Shown here: positions 6,355-11,520 of the stretch, in pieces
Layout of the letters: each line of letters starts with the position of its first letter
How positions within the stretch are numbered: position 1 is the first letter of the stretch
Origin: Actinomycetota bacterium
Lineage (GTDB): Bacteria; Actinomycetota; Actinomycetes; Nanopelagicales; Nanopelagicaceae
Reading direction: 5' to 3'
DNA: 11,520 nucleotides
NCBI GenBank assembly: GCA_010028225.1
Contig: RGOY01000025.1
Coordinates: 1-11,520, forward strand
The notes under the pieces: model-generated
The model's database searches: none
What the model was told of the DNA's origin: nothing
The model's input: only the letters and a program-made list of their open reading frames with translations
Translations under genes and position numbers: made by a program

Positions 6355-8482
6355 TCTTCACCGTTCCACTCTCGCTTGGTTTTGCACCATCATTTACTTC
6401 ACCATCGGTTTCAATGCTGCCGTCATCATTGAGTGATGAGGTTACATCTATTTTCGGTAACTTCGATGGAATCCCATTAGGTGCAATCGGTTTCTTTCCA
6501 CCTTCACCAAAGATCCCGTCATAGATTCGTCGCACACCCACTCCTGAAGTGCTTGCGCCAAATCCACCTTGGCTCACCATCATCACAACTGTGTAGACCG
6601 GCTTCTTTGTCGGTGCGTATGAGGCAAACCATGATGTGTCGTCTTTTGCACTTCCATCAAGGTTACGTCCGAAAACTTGTCCCGTACCGGTCTTCCCACT
6701 CACTTCGACTTTCATTCCTGCAAATGCCCCGGTCGCAGTTCCACCCGTCACCACTTGCCTAAGCCCCTGTTGAATCAGTTTCAGCGTCTTCTTCTTTGTC
6801 GGCAGGTTTCCGACTGCACGAGGTTGAAATTCTTTAATCACGGTTCCATCTGGATCAACTACTGCCCGCGCAATCTGTGGTTGATAGAGAGTTCCACCAT
6901 TTGCAATCGCGGTATACATCACGGCCATCTGTAGTGGTGTAGCAAGTAAATCGCCTTGGCCGATGGAGAAGTTGACCGCATCACCAGCACGGACTTTGTC
7001 TCCATCAAGGCAGTTCTCTCGGGCGATATCGATGAGCAAAGGAGTCAACTGAGATTTCTTTGCCCGAGACTTATAGTTGCAGTAGAAATCCTTGTTTCGC
7101 TGGTACCACTGCTTTTTCCATTCTCGATCAGGAAGTCTGCCCGCGCTCTCCGAAGGCAGATCAATCCCGGTTTTCTGTCCTAGGCCGAAGAGTCTTGCTG
7201 TGGTGAAGAAGTGATCATTGGGTGTTGGCTTGGGGCGAAGTCCACCGTCTCGCACCCACTCGTCGTAGGCAACCTGATACCAGAGCGAGTCACAAGAAAT
7301 TGCCAGCGCTTTCTTCAAGTCAATCCGTCCCGCGGCCTTGCTATCAAAGTTCCTAAAAGTTCTTGTTCCAATCTGAACTTCTGCAGGGCAGTTGAAGGTC
7401 TGATTCAACTTGTATCCAGCATTAATTGCCGCTGCGGTAGAGACAACTTTGAAAGTCGATGCCGGAGCAAAATTTCCTTGTGTCACTCTTGAAAGTGCTG
7501 GGACACCTGCCCATTCGCTGTAGAGGCGCTTTGCCTGCCGTACCGTAATCCCGTTCTCCCAGATATTGGGATCATAGGTTGGGTATGAAGCAAGGGCGAC
7601 GACACGTCCCTGCATATCCATAACGACGACTGCGCCTGCGTCCGCGCGACGTCCCTGCGCCTTTCCCCGAGCGATTGAAGAAGCAAGCTCGGCTTCAGCG
7701 ATTGCTTGAATCTTGGCATTGATGTTAAGAACTAAGTTATTGCCCGAGATTGCAGCAATATTTCTCGACTCTCGAGTGACTGCTTCTTTCCGATCGACAA
7801 TTACAGTCCTGACCCCAGGAACACCACGAAGTTCCTTGTCATACTGGAACTCAAGGCCTGACTTTCCAATCAACTCGTTACGGAAGTACCCACCATCCGT
7901 TGCATTGAGATCACTCTCGGTAACCGGCCCCACGTATCCAAGAAGATGAGCTCCATTCTCACCTGCTAAAGATGGGTAGTAGCGAATCGAGATTGGGGCA
8001 GCATCAATTCCAGGGAAGCGATCAGAGCGTTCAAGAATTGAGAGAGCCTGCTTCTCACTCGCCGATTTTGTGATGGGGATCGGTTGATATCTCGTTCCGT
8101 TCCAACATCCGCTCTTCTCACCCACTTTCAGCTCTGGACAGAGCCGAGTCCTGATGTAGACATCTTGATATTGAAGTTCGAGGATTCGGGCTACCTCAGC
8201 GAGTACCGATGCACCTTTATCAGGAAGTTTGTCAATCACGCTTCTATCGACCGTCACTTCAAGGCCAGCGCGGTTGATCGCCATCGGAACTCCAGTGTTG
8301 TCAACAATCAATCCGCGGTTTGCTGGGGTTACGACATCTCGACTCTGCACATTAAGTGCAGCGGAGCGGTACCTCTCTACATCGACCACTTGCATGTAAT
8401 AGAGACGTCCTAAAAGTGTGACCATAATCGAGGCGATCAAGACTTGCACCACGATTATGTTCAGCCGCGATCTTTCGCTCAT
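6344..8482 (-). CDS. mrdA: Penicillin-binding protein 2, class B transpeptidase of the elongasome
   Basis: This 712-residue class B PBP crosslinks peptidoglycan during cell elongation. A membrane anchor lies at about residues 8-27 and the PBP dimerisation (pedestal) domain at about 50-240. The transpeptidase domain has STFK at 342-345 (nucleophile Ser342, Lys345), SCD at 396-398 (second motif in the S-x-D form I recall for PBP2) and KTGT at 597-600. After about residue 655 the protein ends in a hydrophilic, serine- and acid-rich tail of some 55 residues outside the membrane. Cysteine pairs 115/126 and 468/491 lie in the extracytoplasmic part and could form disulfides; that is inference. The ATG overlaps the mreD stop by four bases, with GGAG about 9 bases upstream. 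The position between mreD and rodA identifies it as PBP2 rather than the division enzyme PBP3/FtsI. Confidence 0.95.
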   Translation of the reverse strand: MSERSRLNIIVVQVLIASIMVTLLGRLYYMQVVDVERYRSAALNVQSRDVVTPANRGLIVDNTGVPMAINRAGLEVTVDRSVIDKLPDKGASVLAEVARILELQYQDVYIRTRLCPELKVGEKSGCWNGTRYQPIPITKSASEKQALSILERSDRFPGIDAAPISIRYYPSLAGENGAHLLGYVGPVTESDLNATDGGYFRNELIGKSGLEFQYDKELRGVPGVRTVIVDRKEAVTRESRNIAAISGNNLVLNINAKIQAIAEAELASSIARGKAQGRRADAGAVVVMDMQGRVVALASYPTYDPNIWENGITVRQAKRLYSEWAGVPALSRVTQGNFAPASTFKVVSTAAAINAGYKLNQTFNCPAEVQIGTRTFRNFDSKAAGRIDLKKALAISCDSLWYQVAYDEWVRDGGLRPKPTPNDHFFTTARLFGLGQKTGIDLPSESAGRLPDREWKKQWYQRNKDFYCNYKSRAKKSQLTPLLIDIARENCLDGDKVRAGDAVNFSIGQGDLLATPLQMAVMYTAIANGGTLYQPQIARAVVDPDGTVIKEFQPRAVGNLPTKKKTLKLIQQGLRQVVTGGTATGAFAGMKVEVSGKTGTGQVFGRNLDGSAKDDTSWFASYAPTKKPVYTVVMMVSQGGFGASTSGVGVRRIYDGIFGEGGKKPIAPNGIPSKLPKIDVTSSLNDDGSIETDGEVNDGAKPSESGTVKSGN

Positions 8483-9000
8483 ACCCCACTCCGAATAGCG
8501 AATAGTCGGACTTTCAATCGGTTGATCAGTGGGAAATATATGGGCGAAAGCAAGAGCGTCCAGATCGCATTTCCTGCGGTATCAATCGTCGCTGTGAGTG
8601 CAGGTGGAACATCGACACCTAAAAGTGCGGCAATAAGTAAGTAAAGCAATATGGAAAAACTTGTTGTTGCGACGAGATAAAGCGCAGCAGTCAAAGGTCT
8701 TTCATCCAAGTCGCCAAGGCTCTCTCGATAAAGTGAAATCAGATACGAAAGCAGAAGCAAGGTGAAAGTCCACAGGCCCACCGGAGAATCTAGGGATGGG
8801 CTCAAATCGAGCAAGATTCCCGCGATAAAAGCTGCCGCAAAAGTCTCTGCTCGATCAGTGCTTGCAATCCAACTAAAAGTCACTGCAAGGAAAAGAGAAA
8901 AGCCACCAACGAAGAATGGAATTTGATTGATTAGTGCAGATTGCAGGATAAAGATGAAGACGAAGAAAGAGACGGTGACTGAGGTGCGATAGATACTCAT
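8479..9000 (-). CDS. mreD: Rod shape-determining membrane protein MreD
   Basis: MreD is a small multi-pass membrane protein that joins MreC, PBP2 and RodA in the elongasome. I place the start at the ATG at 9000, giving 173 residues beginning MSIYRTSVTVSFFVFIF, with AGGA about 8 bases upstream and a 13 bp gap after mreC. The frame is open to 9072, but the extra 24 residues are a basic His/Arg/Pro run read from the mreC tail repeat in another frame and do not look like protein. About six hydrophobic segments are seen, near 8-24, 30-46, 53-67, 75-91, 104-127 and 144-160. The motif GILLDLSPSLDSPVGLWTF at 61-79 resembles the conserved central segment of MreD. The stop overlaps the mrdA start (ATGA). 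Sequence conservation in this family is low, so synteny carries much of the call. Confidence 0.9.
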   Translation of the reverse strand: MSIYRTSVTVSFFVFIFILQSALINQIPFFVGGFSLFLAVTFSWIASTDRAETFAAAFIAGILLDLSPSLDSPVGLWTFTLLLLSYLISLYRESLGDLDERPLTAALYLVATTSFSILLYLLIAALLGVDVPPALTATIDTAGNAIWTLLLSPIYFPLINRLKVRLFAIRSGV

Positions 9001-9013
9001 CCGTTTTCCTGAT

Positions 9014-9964
9014 TTATTTTTTCGTCTTGGTCTTTGTGGGTGTCGGCGTGGGTGTCGGCGTGGGTGTGACAAAAACAGTTACCGTAGGAATAGGAGTTGG
9101 TGCAGGAGGTTTTGGCACAAGGGCATCTCGAGGATCATCAACTTTCGTCGAGAGAATGACTGAAACGACTCCCTGTGAGCCAAGGTTTGCAAAGGCACGC
9201 ACAGTTGCACTCTTAGTTAATGCGCCAATTGAATCGTCGACCGAAGTTACTACGCCAACCGGAAGTCCAGGTGGAAAAGGACGATTGCCTGTGCTCCCGC
9301 GGCTTAAGAGAACATCGCCTTCTTTGACTGTGCTTCGCGCATCGAGCAGTTCAAGAGTGAATGTCGACGAACCTTCACCAGAAAGAATTCCCATTGCTTG
9401 CGTTCCTGCGATTCTCACACCCATCCGAAATCCAGGATCACTGATCAGTTGCACTATGGCTGACCGTGATGTCACTGATTTGACCACTCCGACCACGCCT
9501 TTACCAGAAATCACTGTCATATCTCGTGAGAGACCACTACTTGAACCAATATCGAGAGTTATCGTCTCTTCGAAATTCCCAGCGCTATCAAAGGCAATAA
9601 CTTTTGCCGCGACAACTTTGTATCCGCCACGACTTGCGAGATCGAGCACATCCTTAAGTTGCTTCAACTCGCCTTTGATGTCTTGCGCTTCGGCAAGTTC
9701 TTCCAGTAAACGCTTGTTATCGGCTTCAAGCTGATCCAGTTTTTCATTCGCCTGCCCGATATTTGCTATGTTGCCGAAGAAATTTCCGATTGGTGAGAAG
9801 ATGGCTGAGCCCACTGACTGGAAAGGTTTGAGGATTGTCTGTGTTGCACTTCGAAACGAGTTGACCAAACTCACACCGCGAAGATCCAAGGTGATGAGCA
9901 GCAGTGAGGTGACAAGCAAAGTGACGAGGAGCAATCGTGTCCGACCACTACCCCGCTGAACCAT
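9014..9964 (-). CDS. mreC: Rod shape-determining protein MreC
   Basis: MreC is a bitopic membrane protein whose extracytoplasmic part activates the PBP2-RodA pair. The 316-residue product has a short basic start, one membrane segment at about 10-27, and a coiled coil at about 72-108. Two beta-barrel domains fill about 115-275, with GKGVVGVV at 154-161 and GLPVGVV at 233-239 typical of the family. The last 35 residues are a Pro/Thr/Lys tail, ending in TP repeats (300-310) and then KTKTKK. The start is the ATG at 9964, with AGGTAGG a little upstream. The tail is encoded by a short tandem repeat at 9036-9067. mreD follows after 13 bp, and mreB precedes by 92 bp. Confidence 0.95.
   Translation of the reverse strand: MVQRGSGRTRLLLVTLLVTSLLLITLDLRGVSLVNSFRSATQTILKPFQSVGSAIFSPIGNFFGNIANIGQANEKLDQLEADNKRLLEELAEAQDIKGELKQLKDVLDLASRGGYKVVAAKVIAFDSAGNFEETITLDIGSSSGLSRDMTVISGKGVVGVVKSVTSRSAIVQLISDPGFRMGVRIAGTQAMGILSGEGSSTFTLELLDARSTVKEGDVLLSRGSTGNRPFPPGLPVGVVTSVDDSIGALTKSATVRAFANLGSQGVVSVILSTKVDDPRDALVPKPPAPTPIPTVTVFVTPTPTPTPTPTKTKTKK
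9036..9067 (-). repeat. 12-bp tandem repeat coding the MreC Thr-Pro tail
   Basis: The plus-strand unit GTGGGTGTCGGC occurs at 9036-9047 and 9048-9059, followed by a partial third copy (9060-9067). On the coding strand it reads as alternating Pro and Thr codons near the MreC C-terminus. Because the unit is a multiple of three, copy-number changes would keep frame and only change tail length. Confidence 0.85.
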
Positions 9965-10056
9965 CTCGGCTACCTACCTCTTTATCTCAACTCTTCTCTA
10001 GTCTGACCTCGTCTATTCAGAACTCGTAGCCTTGACCCTATATCTAGACCCTATAT
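9965..10056 (-). other. mreB-mreC intergenic gap
   Basis: This 92 bp gap holds one and a half copies of a 13-bp tandem repeat at its mreB end and the mreC ribosome binding site at the other. No hairpin with a T-run is present, so transcription from mreB can continue into mreC. TATAGG, a weak -10-like hexamer, occurs in each repeat copy, but no good -35 partner was found. Confidence 0.5.
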
Positions 10057-10060
10057 CTAG
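10035..10060 (-). repeat. Two-copy 13-bp tandem repeat across the mreB stop codon
   Basis: The plus-strand unit ACCCTATATCTAG is present twice without interruption, at 10035-10047 and 10048-10060. The mreB stop codon (TAG at 10059-10057) lies inside the second unit. The same TAG is therefore duplicated 13 bp downstream. It looks like a recent local duplication. Confidence 0.9.
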
Positions 10061-11094
10061 CGACGAGGTTCGGAGATCAAGACTTTCTCAAGTGCTTCAA
10101 ATTCTTCTATGCACTTTCCAGAGCCGATGGCAACTGCATTGAGCGGTTGATCTGCGATATGGATTGGCATATTGGTTTCTTGTCGCAATCTCTCATCAAG
10201 TCCGCGAAGGAGAGCACCGCCACCGGTGAGCACGATTCCTCGATCCATCAAGTCACTGGCGAGCTCTGGCGGAGTTTTATCCAAAGTGGATTTCACTGCA
10301 TTGACGATGGCATTGACTGGCTCTTCTAACGCCTTACGGATGTCATCGGCTGAGACAAGAATTGTCTTGGGCAGGCCGGTGGCAAGGTCGCGACCGCGAA
10401 TCTCGGCATCGACATCATCGGGAAGCCTGCATGCCGAACCGATCGCCATCTTGATCTCTTCTGCAGTTCGCTCACCAAGTAGGAGTGAGAACTCACGCTT
10501 GACCCAGTTGATTATCGCTTGATCCAACTCATCGCCACCCGTGCGAATTGATTGAGCAACCACGATTCCACCGAGCGAGATAACTGCAACTTCTGTCGTT
10601 CCGCCACCAATGTCTACGACCATATTTCCAGTTGGTTCATGAATCGGAAGGCCCGCACCAATCGCTGCCGCCATTGGCTCTTCGATGATGTAGACCTTTC
10701 TTGCCCCAGCGGCGTATCCGGCATCTTTCACTGCGCGCTGTTCGACGCCAGTAATACCCGAAGGAACGCAGACGACAATTCTTGGTTTTGCCAGATAGCG
10801 ACGACGATGAACTTTCTGGATAAAGTAGCGAAGCATCCGCTCAGTCGTGTCGAAGTCTGCAATGACACCATCTTTTAGTGGCCGGATAGCAACGATATTT
10901 CCGGGAGTACGGCCGATCATCTTCTTTGCCTCAGAACCAACAGCAAGGATGGCACCATTGTCTTGATTGACCGCGACGACTGAAGGTTCGTTAAGCACAA
11001 TGCCACGGCCTCGTACATAAACCAGAGTATTGGCAGTACCCAAGTCGACCGCCATATCGCGACCAACGAATGCGAACTTATTTGCTGTGCTCAT
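10057..11094 (-). CDS. mreB: Actin-like rod shape-determining protein MreB
   Basis: MreB polymerises on the inner face of the membrane and directs the lateral wall synthesis machinery encoded just downstream. The 345-residue product is the usual family length. It shows the actin-fold nucleotide site: phosphate-1 loop DLGTANT (17-23), IIEEPMAAAIGAGLP (136-150), phosphate-2 loop DIGGGTTEVAV (161-171), RTGGDELDQAI (184-194) and the adenosine-binding LTGGGALLRGLD (289-300). The ATG at 11094 follows a purine-rich stretch with GGAG and GAGGGG. A 48 bp gap separates it from ndk, and no strong terminator lies there, so readthrough from ndk is possible. Many rod-shaped, pole-growing actinobacteria (Mycobacterium, Corynebacterium) lack MreB. 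Its presence with full mreCD-mrdA-rodA argues for lateral-wall growth or a spore-wall-type role. Confidence 0.98.
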   Translation of the reverse strand: MSTANKFAFVGRDMAVDLGTANTLVYVRGRGIVLNEPSVVAVNQDNGAILAVGSEAKKMIGRTPGNIVAIRPLKDGVIADFDTTERMLRYFIQKVHRRRYLAKPRIVVCVPSGITGVEQRAVKDAGYAAGARKVYIIEEPMAAAIGAGLPIHEPTGNMVVDIGGGTTEVAVISLGGIVVAQSIRTGGDELDQAIINWVKREFSLLLGERTAEEIKMAIGSACRLPDDVDAEIRGRDLATGLPKTILVSADDIRKALEEPVNAIVNAVKSTLDKTPPELASDLMDRGIVLTGGGALLRGLDERLRQETNMPIHIADQPLNAVAIGSGKCIEEFEALEKVLISEPRR

Positions 11095-11142
11095 CGCCCC
11101 TCTTCTCCTTCACCAGAAAGATAGTGATCTATCTCTTCACTC

Positions 11143-11520
11143 TTAGGCTAATTCGGGAAAGAAAATCGCGATTTCACGAACCGCGCTCTCTTGCGAATCA
11201 GAGCCATGGACCAAATTCTGTACAACTTTCGTGCCTTGATCGCGAGCCAAGTCTCCTCGGATCGAACCGGGATCTGCCACCGTTGGATCAGTCACTCCAG
11301 CAATCGTGCGAAAGCCCTCGATTACTCGTTCACCCTCTGCGATCAATGCAACGATAGGACCAGAAGTCATGAACTCAATTAATGGCTCATAAAAGTGTTT
11401 GCCCTCATGTTCCGCGTAATGTCTTGCGAGAAGTGCACGATCAGCATCGAGCATTTTCAGTGCAACGACAGAATAACCTTTACGTTCTATACGTGTGATT
11501 ATTTCGCCAATCAAACGTCG
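11143..11520 (-). CDS. ndk: Nucleoside diphosphate kinase, C-terminal part (cut by window edge)
   Basis: NDK transfers the gamma phosphate from ATP to nucleoside diphosphates through a phosphohistidine, keeping NTP and dNTP pools balanced. The frame is open to the right edge and reads RRLIGEIITRIERKGYSVVA, which is the family segment after the missing N-terminus of roughly 13-15 residues. A TTG at 11514 could be mistaken for a start, but family residues continue upstream of it. The visible part contains HFYEPLIEFMTSGPIVALI, GVTDPTVADPGSIRGDLA and NLVHGSDSQESA, whose histidine is the catalytic residue. The protein ends in IAIFFPELA, the usual C-terminal region. It lies 48 bp upstream of mreB on the same strand, as in Streptomyces. 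Confidence 0.97.
   Translation of the reverse strand, partial: RRLIGEIITRIERKGYSVVALKMLDADRALLARHYAEHEGKHFYEPLIEFMTSGPIVALIAEGERVIEGFRTIAGVTDPTVADPGSIRGDLARDQGTKVVQNLVHGSDSQESAVREIAIFFPELA

Noticed and set aside
9001..9072. N-terminal extension of MreD with a His/Arg/Pro-rich run
   Set aside because: The extra codons are the mreC repeat read in another frame. The ATG at 9000 has a ribosome binding site and gives a normal MreD start.
9027..9734. 235-codon open frame on the plus strand with a Val/Gly repeat start
   Set aside because: It lies wholly antisense to mreC. Its VGVGVG start is the complement of the mreC Thr-Pro repeat, and the sequence resembles no family.
11120..11133. Hairpin GATAG-ATCA-CTATC between ndk and mreB as a terminator
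   Set aside because: The stem is only 5 bp and AT-rich and is followed by just three T bases, so it is too weak to call.
1..11520. Search for a mobile element, CRISPR array, defence cassette or other new multi-gene system
   Set aside because: All coding space is accounted for by well-known core genes on one strand in a conserved order, and the gaps are short. No terminal inverted repeats, integrase, spaced identical repeats or accessory genes were seen.

Overview
This is a core, vertically inherited stretch of an actinobacterial chromosome, with every recognisable gene on the minus strand. Read in the direction of transcription, from high to low coordinates, the order is ndk (cut by the right edge), mreB, mreC, mreD, mrdA (PBP2), rodA, rne/rng (RNase E/G), rplU (L21), rpmA (L27), obgE, gatC and gatA (cut by the left edge). 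The block from ndk through the mre/rod genes, RNase E, L21, L27 and Obg is the classical Streptomyces-type order. RNase E with its catalytic core in the middle of the chain, GatC sequence details and Obg with a C-terminal OCT domain also fit Actinomycetota. Base composition looks close to balanced by eye, far below typical Streptomyces or Mycobacterium. Together with tight packing this suggests a streamlined freshwater lineage of the acI / 'Ca. Nanopelagicales' type. That placement is an inference and was not checked by search.

Region 1 (about 5200-11520) holds ndk and the elongasome. MreB filaments, MreC, MreD, the transpeptidase PBP2 and the glycosyltransferase RodA together build the lateral cell wall. 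mreC, mreD, mrdA and rodA are packed with short gaps or overlaps (13 bp gap, 4 bp overlap, 11 bp overlap), so they are almost certainly one translationally coupled operon. mreB lies 92 bp upstream of mreC.

Region 2 (about 2070-5200) holds the RNA and ribosome genes. A 228 bp gap with small hairpins precedes RNase E. A 160 bp gap (2673-2832) with a good promoter candidate and a repeat-rich leader precedes rplU-rpmA. A strong intrinsic terminator follows rpmA.

Region 3 (1-2050) holds obgE followed by gatC-gatA. Obg is a GTPase of 50S assembly and GatCAB is the tRNA-dependent amidotransferase. In Streptomyces and Mycobacterium obg is normally followed by proB, so the gatCA linkage is a lineage-specific arrangement.

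I found no mobile element, CRISPR array, tRNA, rRNA, toxin-antitoxin pair or defence system, and nothing that amounts to an undescribed system. The points worth a second look are regulatory: the rplU leader repeats, the rpmA/obgE terminator, the RNase E leader, and a tandem repeat across the mreB stop codon.
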